Shown here one piece after another: positions 1 through 6,461 of a stretch of DNA of 13,998 bases. Below the pieces are notes generated by a model, which was not told the DNA's origin, did no database searches, and saw nothing but the letters and a program-made list of their open reading frames with translations. Position 1 is the stretch's first letter. Every line of letters begins with the position of its first letter. The stretch is from Sulfurimonas sp. (GTDB lineage: Bacteria > Campylobacterota > Campylobacteria > Campylobacterales > Sulfurimonadaceae). Where the stretch lies: the NCBI GenBank assembly GCA_027063215.1, contig JAMOSE010000070.1:1-13998 (forward strand), in the 5' to 3' direction. Made by a program: the position numbers and the translations under genes.

Positions 1-66
1 GATTTGTGGTATAACATCATACTCAACATCGATAAGCTTTTTTCCATCACTTTGATAAATAGCCAT
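1..66 (-). CDS. 5' end of an unrecognised leftward gene (partial)
   Basis: Reading the minus strand from an ATG at 66-64 gives 22 uninterrupted codons to the window edge, beginning MAIYQSDGKKLIDVEYDVIP. An AAGG ribosome-binding site lies 7 bases upstream of this ATG on the minus strand. I do not recognise the family from so few residues and assign no function. The gene is divergent from the phosphatase-like gene at 113, and the 46 bases between them must carry both promoters. An out-of-frame ATG at 70-68 ends after seven codons and is rejected as the start. Confidence 0.55.
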   Translation of the reverse strand, partial: MAIYQSDGKKLIDVEYDVIPQI

Positions 67-83
67 ACATAAACCTTTTTTAG

Positions 84-89
84 TATAAT
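84..89 (+). promoter_or_regulatory. Predicted -10 box for the phosphatase-cysK cluster
   Basis: TATAAT is followed by TTTAGC, 23 bases before the ATG at 113. No good -35 box is seen at the right distance, which is common in Campylobacterota sigma70 promoters. An AAGG ribosome-binding site (101-104) sits 8 bases before the ATG. The same pattern, AGTATA(A/T)TTTTAGC, recurs upstream of the zinc-ribbon gene at about 9886, which supports it as a lineage-typical promoter. Confidence 0.5.
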
Positions 90-112
90 TTTAGCAAAAA
101 AAGGCAATATTT

Positions 113-352
113 ATGCAATCACTTCTCTTTGTCTGTTTAGGAAATATATGTCGTTCCCCATTGGCAGAAGGTATAAAAATGACTCTTGATAGAGTTGTTG
201 ATTCTTTTTGGATAGGTACTTATGATGGTGCTGATGTACCAGATCCTTATTTCTTTAAAGGCTTTGAAGGTTTTGAACGAGTTTATGAGATGTTAGAAAT
301 TTGTATAAATAATCTTTTTAGTGTAGAATTTCTTTATAAGGAAAAAGAATGA
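113..352 (+). CDS. Low-molecular-weight protein-tyrosine phosphatase, internally shortened (79 aa)
   Basis: The N-terminus carries the phosphatase P-loop CLGNICRS (C8-X5-R14-S15), where Cys is the nucleophile in this family. The C-terminal part carries DVPDPYF (about 41-47), whose Asp44 matches the family's general acid, followed by the usual FEGFERVYEMLE helix. The family is normally near 150 residues. In the bovine enzyme the nucleophile and general acid are about 117 residues apart (C12, D129); here they are 36 apart, so roughly 80 central residues are missing without loss of frame. The likely junction is near residues 30-36. The gene overlaps cysK by ATGA (349-352), so translation through it probably couples to cysK. 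It is probably a catalytically dead remnant kept in frame, although a minimal functional protein or an assembly deletion cannot be excluded. Confidence 0.75.
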   Translation: MQSLLFVCLGNICRSPLAEGIKMTLDRVVDSFWIGTYDGADVPDPYFFKGFEGFERVYEMLEICINNLFSVEFLYKEKE

Positions 353-1275
353 AAATTGCAAATGATGTATCTGAGTTAATTGGAAATACACCACTGGTAA
401 AGCTAAACACTCCATCACAAGAGAGTGGAGCAACTATCTTAGGTAAATGTGAATTTATGAATCCTACGTCATCAGTAAAAGATCGTATTGGTTTAAATAT
501 GATACGTCGCGGTATTGAAGCGGGTATTATTACATCACAGAGTACTATTATTGAGCCGACAAGTGGAAATACAGGTGTTGCATTAGCCTCTATCTGTGCT
601 GCCAAAGGTTTAAAGCTGATCTTAACAATGCCAGACTCTATGAGTATAGAGAGACGAAAACTCTTGAGTGCTTTAGGTGCTGAACTTATTTTGACACCGG
701 CAGCACAAGGGATGAAAGGATCGATCCAAAAGGCTGAAGAGTTATGCCAATCACGGTCTGATGCCATTATTTTACAGCAGTTTGCAAATCCTGCAAATCC
801 TGAAATACACTCATTAACAACAGCTCGTGAGATTCTGCGAGATACAGAAGCAAATATAGATGCCTTTGTAGCTGCAGTAGGTACAGGTGGAACACTGACA
901 GGGACATCGAGAGTTTTAAAAGAGGAGATACAAAATATCGCTATATTTGCAGTTGAACCTGAATCTTCGGCAATTTTATCGGGTGAAGCACCTGGCCCTC
1001 ATAAGATTCAGGGTATTGGGGCTGGGTTTGTGCCTGATATCTTAGATACTTCTGTGTATGGTGAAGTTATTAGAGTGAGTAATGAAGATGCCATTGCAAC
1101 AGCTAAAATGCTGGCACGAAAAGAGGGTCTGCTTGTCGGAATTTCAGCAGGGGCCAATGTATATGCTGCAATGCAGGTAGCCAAACGCAAAGAATTTGCT
1201 TCTAAGACAATAGTCACTATTCTTTGTGACACCGGTGAGCGATACCTCTCTACAGAACTTTTTAGTGAAGATTGA
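349..1275 (+). CDS. cysK: Cysteine synthase (O-acetylserine sulfhydrylase), CysK type
   Basis: This PLP enzyme (fold type II) makes L-cysteine from O-acetylserine and sulfide in the cytoplasm. Diagnostic motifs appear in order: SELIGNTPLV at the N-terminus, NPTSSVKDRIG with the predicted Schiff-base Lys44, the substrate loop PTSGNTG (70-76), the PLP-phosphate loop GTGGT (178-182), KIQGIGAGFVP (219-229), GISAGA (264-269) and CDTGERYLST near the end (293-302). The KIQGIGAGF stretch favours CysK over CysM. At 308 residues it is full length. AAGGA (338-342) lies 6 bases before the ATG, which overlaps the stop of the upstream phosphatase-like gene. Its last 11 bases overlap the next gene. A cystathionine-beta-synthase-like role is less likely because there is no extra domain. 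Confidence 0.93.
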   Translation: MKIANDVSELIGNTPLVKLNTPSQESGATILGKCEFMNPTSSVKDRIGLNMIRRGIEAGIITSQSTIIEPTSGNTGVALASICAAKGLKLILTMPDSMSIERRKLLSALGAELILTPAAQGMKGSIQKAEELCQSRSDAIILQQFANPANPEIHSLTTAREILRDTEANIDAFVAAVGTGGTLTGTSRVLKEEIQNIAIFAVEPESSAILSGEAPGPHKIQGIGAGFVPDILDTSVYGEVIRVSNEDAIATAKMLARKEGLLVGISAGANVYAAMQVAKRKEFASKTIVTILCDTGERYLSTELFSED

Positions 1276-1855
1276 GTTTTTAGAGACGATCAAAGCTCTT
1301 GATGGTCGTATAGAAAATCTTGCCTATCATCAAAAACGCTATGAGACTGTTTTAGCATCGTATGGTGTAGCAGATTATAAAGATCTGGGTGATTATCTTT
1401 CTCCCCCGCAAAAAGGTCTCTATCGCTGTCGCGTAGTCTATACGCTTGAGAAGATAGTAGAGGTAACATACCACCCATATACGAAACGGAGTATAAAACA
1501 TCTCAAAGCTCTTACAGTTAATGAGTTTGAGTATGCTAAAAAGTATGCCGATCGCGAAGTGCTTAATGCTCTATATGCAAAAAGAGAGAAGTGTGATGAT
1601 ATACTTATTATTCAAAAGGGGTTTGTTACAGATACATCGATCGCCAATGTTGCTTTTTTTGACGGTGTGGAGTGGTTTACGCCAAAGAAGCCGCTTTTAG
1701 CCGGTACAACACGTCAAAGACTACTTGATAGTGGCTTTTTAAAACTTGCAGATATTAGTATAAATGAGCTGAGTTCTTTTAAAGCAATGGCAGTGATGAA
1801 TGCTATGATAGATTTTGATATAATTACAAAAAAGATTGAGGAAATAATTTGTTAG
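1265..1855 (+). CDS. Class-IV (fold type IV) PLP aminotransferase / aminodeoxychorismate lyase-like protein
   Basis: With a GTG start at 1265 the protein has 196 residues and begins VKIEFLETIKALDGRIENL, matching the usual first strand and the LxYHxxR motif (Y21-R25) of compact class-IV enzymes. KKYADRE (92-98) aligns with the family's PLP-lysine segment (Lys-x-x-Asn/Asp-Arg), so Lys93 is the best Schiff-base candidate. VTDTSIANVAF (121-131) and LLAGTTRQRLL (144-154) match the cofactor-phosphate and G-(I/T)-TR loops. This family includes 4-amino-4-deoxychorismate lyase (PabC, p-aminobenzoate for folate), D-amino-acid aminotransferase and branched-chain aminotransferase. A PabC-like role is my best guess, but the protein is much shorter than E. 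coli PabC (269 aa). GTG codons at 1226 and 1235 are also in frame but lie deep in cysK. No Shine-Dalgarno precedes 1265, so re-initiation from cysK is likely. Confidence 0.75.
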   Translation: MKIEFLETIKALDGRIENLAYHQKRYETVLASYGVADYKDLGDYLSPPQKGLYRCRVVYTLEKIVEVTYHPYTKRSIKHLKALTVNEFEYAKKYADREVLNALYAKREKCDDILIIQKGFVTDTSIANVAFFDGVEWFTPKKPLLAGTTRQRLLDSGFLKLADISINELSSFKAMAVMNAMIDFDIITKKIEEIIC

Positions 1856-2316
1856 AGAGTTTAATAGAAGATAGAGATTTTGCCAAAATGATGAAAAAGC
1901 ATATGCAGGAGTTGATAATACTCTTTTTTCAAAAGGAGCAAAATTTTGGTATTTTATGTAAAATTGAAGATGTAAGTTTTCATCCACCGCTTCCAGAAGA
2001 AATATTTTCTGATTTACGATCATTGACACTCTTTTTTCTTGCAGGTTATACCTTTGAAACAGCTCGATTAGAAGAGGATATGCTTATTTTTGAAGCAGGT
2101 TTTGGAAGTGACAATTTTGGAAGTGTTGTCTCTGTTCCTCTGTTAAGTATATTACAAATAATTGTTGATGAAACACCCGTTATGATTAATCTTGCCGTAG
2201 AGAGTCAAGAGATAACAGAAGAAGTAGAACAAAATGTAGATGAGAACGGAGTTAAAAACTCCATGGCTTCTTTTTTGTCTAACCCTGAAAATTCAAAGTT
2301 TCTAAAAAAGAAGTAA
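1849..2316 (+). CDS. Conserved hypothetical protein, possibly a divergent SspB-like ClpXP adaptor
   Basis: This 155-residue acidic protein uses a TTG start, with AGGA 7-8 bases upstream inside the previous gene, and overlaps that gene by 7 bases. No database family is certain. Its layout resembles stringent starvation protein B: an N-terminal amphipathic helix (about 9-29), a strand and loop with PPLP (46-49), a strand region around 58-73, then LEEDMLIFEAGFGS (74-87) and VSVPLLSILQIIVDE (94-108). The last two echo SspB's L-x-x-(D/N)-x-(I/V)-x-F-x-A-R-F-G-G and (I/V)-x-VP-x-x-A-(I/V)-L-x-I-Y-A-x-E segments. After about residue 118 comes an acidic, probably disordered tail ending in a hydrophobic-basic tip (SKFLKKK), as SspB ends in a ClpX-binding tail. 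The key Arg of ARFGG is Gly here, so the match is suggestive only. Confidence 0.65.
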   Translation: MLESLIEDRDFAKMMKKHMQELIILFFQKEQNFGILCKIEDVSFHPPLPEEIFSDLRSLTLFFLAGYTFETARLEEDMLIFEAGFGSDNFGSVVSVPLLSILQIIVDETPVMINLAVESQEITEEVEQNVDENGVKNSMASFLSNPENSKFLKKK

Positions 2317-2328
2317 AACTTTTTTAGA
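2301..2328. terminator. Symmetric hairpin between convergent genes, probable bidirectional terminator
   Basis: TCTAAAAAAG (2301-2310) and CTTTTTTAGA (2319-2328) are perfect reverse complements separated by an 8-base loop. The arms span the end of the rightward 155-aa gene (stop at 2314-2316) and the end of the leftward LysR gene (stop at 2326-2324). The A/T tracts give a U-rich 3' arm on both strands. The stem is AT-rich and therefore weak, but its position exactly between two converging genes supports a shared terminator. Confidence 0.45.
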
Positions 2329-3226
2329 CTCTGTTTAAAGAGAGTAGGTAGTTGACAACATTATCTACAAATGCATCATGTTTTCTCTCTTTGAGGTAAG
2401 CGATGTAAAAGTTTCTTGTGATTTTATGGTTTTTTAAACGAGCTTCGTAAAGTGTGCCGTTTTCAACTTCTGCTTTAATAACGTGACGGGACATTATTGA
2501 GACAAGAGGACGTTCTGCATTTTTATCTGCATGTAAAATTGACTCTTTAATAGCGGTTGGAGATGCAAGTACCCCGATTACATTAAAAGTATTGCAGGCA
2601 ACACCGATCTCTTCAAAAACTTCTGCTGTAAGCTTTCTTGTATGAGAATCTTCATTTCTACAGATCCAGTCAAAATCATACAGTTCATCAGCATTTAAAT
2701 GCTTTTTGATTGGTTGGTTAGAAAAAAGTACAAGTTCATCTTCAACCCACTCTCTATAAATAATTCCATCTTTAAATACGGGTGATTCAATGAGTGCTAC
2801 ATCAATTTTTTTATCTTCAAGTTGTTCTATAATATTTACTGAAAGATCAACATTCATAAAAACTTCATTGTCAATACGTTTTTTAATCTCTCCAAGGTAA
2901 TTTGGCAGAACATAGTTTCCAATGGCAGAAGATGAGCCCATTACAAAAGTAAATTCTTTGTTGATGATTTTTAAAAGCTCTTTTTCAGAGTTATGGATCG
3001 CTTTTTCAAGACGTTGTGCAATTCTATAGAGATCTTCACCCTCTTTTGTAAGCACAATACCATTCTTTTTTCTCTCAACAATTTTAGTGCCTAAATACTC
3101 TTCAATAAATTTTATCTGTTGTGTAACAGCAGGTTGAGAAATTCCTAATTTTGCAGATGCTTTAGAGAAACTTTTCTCTTTTATCACCATTAAAAATGTT
3201 TGTAATTTTGCAAAGTCTTTTAACAT
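2324..3226 (-). CDS. LysR-family transcriptional regulator
   Basis: At 300 residues this is standard LysR length. The N-terminal winged helix-turn-helix spans about residues 1-65, with FLMVIKEKSFSKASAKLGIS, then QPAVTQQIKFIEEYLG as the recognition helix region and ERKKNGIVLTKEGEDLY as the wing. A linker helix (about 66-90) precedes the periplasmic-binding-protein-like effector domain (about 92-293). AGGA lies 6 bases upstream of the ATG on the minus strand. It is divergent from the helicase operon and convergent with the cysK cluster. LysR proteins usually control a divergent neighbour and themselves; here that neighbour is a housekeeping helicase operon, so the target is unclear. Proximity to cysK raises a CysB-like sulfur role, but nothing in the sequence fixes the effector. 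Confidence 0.92.
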   Translation of the reverse strand: MLKDFAKLQTFLMVIKEKSFSKASAKLGISQPAVTQQIKFIEEYLGTKIVERKKNGIVLTKEGEDLYRIAQRLEKAIHNSEKELLKIINKEFTFVMGSSSAIGNYVLPNYLGEIKKRIDNEVFMNVDLSVNIIEQLEDKKIDVALIESPVFKDGIIYREWVEDELVLFSNQPIKKHLNADELYDFDWICRNEDSHTRKLTAEVFEEIGVACNTFNVIGVLASPTAIKESILHADKNAERPLVSIMSRHVIKAEVENGTLYEARLKNHKITRNFYIAYLKERKHDAFVDNVVNYLLSLNRV

Positions 3227-3240
3227 AATAATTCCTATAA

Positions 3241-3282
3241 GTTATGATAATAATTGAAATTATAACTCATAATTATAATTAT
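3241..3282. promoter_or_regulatory. Palindromic operator candidates in the LysR-helicase intergenic region
   Basis: ATAATTATAATTAT (3269-3282) is a perfect 14-bp palindrome inside the LysR promoter spacer. ATTATAA (3259-3265) is also the reverse complement of TTATAAT (3273-3279), and GTTAT (3241-3245) is that of ATAAC (3262-3266). LysR proteins bind interrupted AT-rich dyads (T-N11-A type), typically over their own promoter. The region is so AT-rich that some dyads are expected by chance, so individual sites are tentative. Confidence 0.35.
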
Positions 3283-3287
3283 TGCAA
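3259..3287 (-). promoter_or_regulatory. Predicted sigma70 promoter of the LysR gene
   Basis: On the minus strand TTGCAA (3287-3282) and a perfect TATAAT (3264-3259) are separated by exactly 17 bases, placing a start site near 3252, about 26 bases before the ATG. This is the best -35/-10 pair in the window. The spacer contains a perfect palindrome, which fits autoregulation by the LysR protein. Confidence 0.6.
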
Positions 3288-3318
3288 TAGTTTTGTAATA
3301 ATTTTCAGTTTTTTTTGT

Positions 3319-3324
3319 TATAAT
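3319..3324 (+). promoter_or_regulatory. Predicted -10 box of the helicase-truB-csrA-ispE-smpB operon
   Basis: TATAAT follows a run of T (about 3309-3316) and GT, and lies 30 bases before the helicase ATG. The T-rich stretch in place of a -35 box is typical of Campylobacterota sigma70 promoters. The inferred start near 3331 would give a leader of only about 24 bases, largely occupied by the palindrome at 3341-3354. No other intergenic room exists before 9886, so this promoter probably drives all eight genes, apart from any internal promoters. Confidence 0.5.
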
Positions 3325-3340
3325 ATTATTACTTTACAAA

Positions 3341-3354
3341 AATAGTGAACTATT
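3341..3354. repeat. Short palindrome abutting the helicase start codon
   Basis: AATAGT (3341-3346) and ACTATT (3349-3354) are perfect reverse complements separated by GA, and the next three bases are the helicase ATG. In RNA it could fold as a 5-bp stem with a UGAA tetraloop. No Shine-Dalgarno is visible in this leader, unlike most genes in the window. It may be a repressor operator, an RNA hairpin controlling initiation, or chance in AT-rich DNA. Confidence 0.4.
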
Positions 3355-5406
3355 ATGAAAAAAATATTTAAAAATTTAAATGACTCACAAACGGCTGCAG
3401 TTAAACAAACAGAGGGTCCTGTGCTTATTTTAGCAGGTGCCGGAAGTGGTAAAACAACTACAATAATTTCACGTTTAGCTTACCTGATAGAGGTTGTCGG
3501 TATCCCACCAGCGAATACTTTGACGCTTACCTTTACAAATAAAGCAGCACGTGAAATGAAAGAACGATCCCTTGCGATGATGGATAAAAATGGGGCTTAC
3601 CCTCCATTGCTGTGCACTTTTCATAAATTCGGTTTACTCTTTTTAAAATTTAATATTCATCTTTTAGGTCGACAAAACAATTTTGTTGTTATTGATACGG
3701 ATGATAAAAAGCGTATTATTAAAAAGATAAATACAGAACTGCCTACACCACTGATAGCAAGTGAGATTTCTCGTTATAAAAACTCTTTAATGTCTCCGGA
3801 TGATGCCTATAAACAGGCAGAACTTTTTCAATATAAACAGATAGCAGAAGTTTACCGGGAGTATGAAGCATATCTTAAAGAGAATAATTTGGTAGACTTT
3901 GATGATCTTATAGCACTTACCTATAAACTGCTTGATGAAAATCAGGATCTGGCGCAACAAACTTCTCAAAAATATCAGTATATTATGATAGATGAGTATC
4001 AAGATACGAATGAACTACAACTAAAGTTGATTCAAAAACTCTGTACAGCACATAATAATATCTGTGTGGTTGGTGATGATGATCAATCTATATATGGTTG
4101 GCGTGGTGCGCATATAAGAAATATTATGGAGTTTGATGAAGATTTTTCGGGGACGAATGTCTTTAAGCTTGAAGAGAATTATCGTTCACGATCTCCAATT
4201 TTAAAGACGGCCAATGCGCTTATAGAACATAATCGTTCTCGTCTTGGCAAAAAGCTTATAGCAACACGCGGTTCAGGTGAAGATGTAGCTATTATAAATT
4301 CAAATGATGAAAATGAAGAGGCAAGAAAAATTGCTTTAAAAATACAAAAACTTCTAGATTCTGGAGTAAATGCAAGTGAGATTGCAATTCTTTATCGTGT
4401 AAATGTATTATCCCGTTCTATTGAAGAAGGACTTAATCGTGCAGCAATTGCTTATAAACTTGTCGGAGGTCTTCGTTTTTATGATAGAGCAGAGATTAAG
4501 GATCTTATCTCTTATATTCGAGTAATTACTAACAATCATGATGATTTCTCTTTTAAACGTATTGTAAACAAGCCAAAACGGGGAGTTGGAAAAGCAAGTG
4601 TAGATAAGATAGAGTTGGCAGCACATCAAAAAGGGAGTTCAATTTTTGAATATATCAAAAACATAGATATAAAAGAACTTGAAGCTTTGGTAAAAAAGAA
4701 AAATGCAGCAACCCTGAAAAAATTCGTAGCGGATATTGAGGCTGTTGCTCAAGTGGCAAAAGAGTCAACATATGAGTTTATTGATATACTTGAAGAGACT
4801 TTTCATCTTAAAGATATCTATGTAAATATGCAGGATGCTCAAGAACGAATTTTAAATATGGATGAGTTTTATGGTCTCTTTCGTGATTTTATAAAAAATA
4901 ATCCAGATGCCTCTTTGGATGAGTTTTTAAATGAACTGACACTGCAGAGTGAACAGGATCAGGTTGAAGGCGAAGCTATTTATATGATGAGTATTCATGC
5001 TTCAAAAGGTCTTGAATTTGAACATGTGTTTGTTATTGGAATGGAAGAAGGCTTTTTACCACTTGTAGGGGATGGAAGTGATTTAGAAGAAGAACGTCGT
5101 TTGGGATATGTTGCTTTTACTCGGGCAAAAGAGACATTAACACTCTCTCATGCTGCAAGCCGTTTTTACAAAGGTAGAAGAAGTGATCTTCTTAAAAGTA
5201 GATTTTTTAATGAAGCCGGTTTATGTGATGGTTCTTTGATAGTTGAAAAAAACACAGCCTTTAAAAAAGGGGATCTTGTTCGTCATAAAATCTTTGGAAC
5301 AGGACGAGTGACTGGTGTGAGTAAATCTGGTCGTGAGTTTAAACTTCAGATCAATTTTGGTGGAACGAAGCGAGATATCTTGGCTTCTTTTGTTGAAAGA
5401 TTATGA
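3355..5406 (+). CDS. UvrD/Rep/PcrA-family superfamily-1A 3'-5' DNA helicase
   Basis: This ATP-dependent helicase unwinds DNA with 3'-5' polarity and acts in repair, replication restart or stalled RNA polymerase removal. Motifs in order are the Q-motif LNDSQ (8-12), Walker A AGAGSGKT (27-34), LTFTNKAAREM (58-68), Walker B DEYQDTN (213-219), motif III VGDDDQSIYGWRGA (239-252), NYRS (275-278), motif V SIHASKGLEF (546-555) and motif VI RRLGYVAFTRAKE (581-593). The last 45 residues (GDLVRHKIFGTGRV onward) match the C-terminal Tudor-like fold of UvrD/PcrA that contacts RNA polymerase. At 683 residues it is full length. It heads the operon and overlaps truB by 4 bases. Campylobacterota often carry two related helicases (Rep and UvrD); I recall the one next to truB in Campylobacter being called rep, so I withhold a symbol. 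Confidence 0.92.
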   Translation: MKKIFKNLNDSQTAAVKQTEGPVLILAGAGSGKTTTIISRLAYLIEVVGIPPANTLTLTFTNKAAREMKERSLAMMDKNGAYPPLLCTFHKFGLLFLKFNIHLLGRQNNFVVIDTDDKKRIIKKINTELPTPLIASEISRYKNSLMSPDDAYKQAELFQYKQIAEVYREYEAYLKENNLVDFDDLIALTYKLLDENQDLAQQTSQKYQYIMIDEYQDTNELQLKLIQKLCTAHNNICVVGDDDQSIYGWRGAHIRNIMEFDEDFSGTNVFKLEENYRSRSPILKTANALIEHNRSRLGKKLIATRGSGEDVAIINSNDENEEARKIALKIQKLLDSGVNASEIAILYRVNVLSRSIEEGLNRAAIAYKLVGGLRFYDRAEIKDLISYIRVITNNHDDFSFKRIVNKPKRGVGKASVDKIELAAHQKGSSIFEYIKNIDIKELEALVKKKNAATLKKFVADIEAVAQVAKESTYEFIDILEETFHLKDIYVNMQDAQERILNMDEFYGLFRDFIKNNPDASLDEFLNELTLQSEQDQVEGEAIYMMSIHASKGLEFEHVFVIGMEEGFLPLVGDGSDLEEERRLGYVAFTRAKETLTLSHAASRFYKGRRSDLLKSRFFNEAGLCDGSLIVEKNTAFKKGDLVRHKIFGTGRVTGVSKSGREFKLQINFGGTKRDILASFVERL

Positions 5407-6224
5407 ATCGTCTTTTTGTTGCCTATAAACCAAGCGGTATCGGATCTAATAAATTTCTTTATACTTTAAAAAGAAAATATCAAGATAAAAAAGCAGGTTT
5501 TGCAGGAACGCTGGATCCGTTTGCAAAGGGTGTACTTTTAGTCGGATTTGGAAGTCATACAAAACTTTTTCGTTTTCTTAACAAAACACCAAAAACTTAT
5601 CGTGCAACACTTTGGCTTGGAGCAAAAAGTGACTCTTTGGATATTGAGATGATAGATGAGGTCTTTATAGTTGATGCGCTTCCTTTAAATGTAATTGAAG
5701 AGGCTGTTCAATCATTAGAGGGTGAGTTGGAGTATGAACCGCCTATCTTTTCTGCCAAGCGTATTAACGGACAGCGTGCTTATGATCTGGCACGTGCAGG
5801 TAAAAAAGTGGAACTCAACAAGATAAATTCAACTATTTATGAGACAAAACTACTGCATTACTGTCACCCCTATGTAACTTTTGAGGCAACAGTAAGTGAA
5901 GGGACTTATATCCGTTCACTTGGTCGTATGATCGCACAAAAAGTTGGTATTGAACATGGAAGTCTCAGTATGCTTGAGAGGCTCTGTGAAGGGCAGTTTG
6001 TTTATGAAAATGAAAAAGCACTTGATATTAAAAAATCATTGAGTATTGTACAAAATTTCTATTTGGGCGATTATGACAATGTAAGATATGGAAGAGTTCT
6101 TGCTTTAGAAGATCTAAAACTGCAAGATGAAGGTAGTTATTGGCTTGACAATGGAGATAATATCTCTATAATTACTATAAGCCAAGGGCGTGTAAAATAT
6201 GAATTAGGAAGAATCCAATGTTAG
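5403..6224 (+). CDS. truB: tRNA pseudouridine-55 synthase
   Basis: TruB converts U55 in the T-loop of tRNAs to pseudouridine in the cytoplasm and also acts as a tRNA folding chaperone. The N-terminal YKPSGIGSN (8-16) matches the family's opening loop, and GFAGTLDPFAKGVLLVGFG (32-50) contains the catalytic Asp38 in GTLDP. PPIFSAKRINGQRAYDLAR (113-131) and EGTYIRSLGRMIA (166-178) are the other family signatures. At 273 residues it is typical for bacteria with a short or divergent C-terminal domain. Its ATG overlaps the helicase stop as ATGA, and its end overlaps csrA by 7 bases, so all three are probably translationally coupled. Confidence 0.95.
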   Translation: MNRLFVAYKPSGIGSNKFLYTLKRKYQDKKAGFAGTLDPFAKGVLLVGFGSHTKLFRFLNKTPKTYRATLWLGAKSDSLDIEMIDEVFIVDALPLNVIEEAVQSLEGELEYEPPIFSAKRINGQRAYDLARAGKKVELNKINSTIYETKLLHYCHPYVTFEATVSEGTYIRSLGRMIAQKVGIEHGSLSMLERLCEGQFVYENEKALDIKKSLSIVQNFYLGDYDNVRYGRVLALEDLKLQDEGSYWLDNGDNISIITISQGRVKYELGRIQC

Positions 6225-6457
6225 TACTTGCAAGAAAATTAAACGAATCAATTGTAATTGGTGATAATATCACAGTTAAGGTAGTTGCTATAGAAAATGG
6301 TGTTGTAAAGCTTGGGATTGAAGCACCACGTGAAGTTTCTATTATTCGTAATGAGCTGATCGAAGAGGTAAGGGCTTCAAACAAAGCCGCTGTTCAGGAT
6401 CATGCTATAGAAAAAGATGCAATTGATTCGCTTTCAAAAATTTTAGGAAAATCGTAA
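6218..6457 (+). CDS. csrA: Carbon storage regulator CsrA
   Basis: CsrA is a dimeric RNA-binding protein that blocks or alters translation by binding GGA motifs near ribosome-binding sites. The start MLVLARKLNESI and the APREVSIIRNEL segment (36-47) carry the RNA-binding residues at the first strand and Arg44, as in E. coli. The protein has 79 residues against about 61 in E. coli, with an extended acidic C-terminal tail. In Campylobacterota and Gram-positives CsrA represses flagellin translation and is antagonised by FliW; the longer tail fits that group. AGGA (6206-6209) lies 8 bases before the ATG and contains a GGA, so self-regulation is possible but unproven. It sits inside truB's 3' end and 4 bases before ispE. 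Confidence 0.96.
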   Translation: MLVLARKLNESIVIGDNITVKVVAIENGVVKLGIEAPREVSIIRNELIEEVRASNKAAVQDHAIEKDAIDSLSKILGKS

Positions 6458-6461
6458 AAAG

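Noticed and set aside
67..112. Minus-strand TATACT (87-82) as the -10 of the leftward gene at 1-66
   Set aside because: It overlaps the plus-strand TATAAT almost exactly and would leave a start site at or within the ribosome-binding site, so it may just reflect the symmetry of the plus-strand box.
318..767. 149-codon open frame on the minus strand opposite cysK
   Set aside because: It lies fully across a well-supported cysteine synthase, has no ribosome-binding site and its translation resembles no protein family; it is a shadow of cysK codon use.
1226..1264. Earlier GTG starts (1226, 1235) for the class-IV aminotransferase
   Set aside because: They would add residues encoded entirely within the conserved end of cysK, with no family match, while 1265 begins right at the conserved first strand.
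3245..3259. Fur-box-like sequence TGATAATAATTGAAA next to the LysR start site
   Set aside because: The left half matches TGATAAT perfectly but the right half matches only about four of seven positions; in such AT-rich DNA this is not convincing.
6206..6216. Small GGA-AGAA-TCC hairpin at the csrA ribosome-binding site as a CsrA autoregulatory site
   Set aside because: The stem is only 3 bp and the GGA would be in the stem rather than the loop favoured by CsrA; the GGA is fully explained as Shine-Dalgarno.
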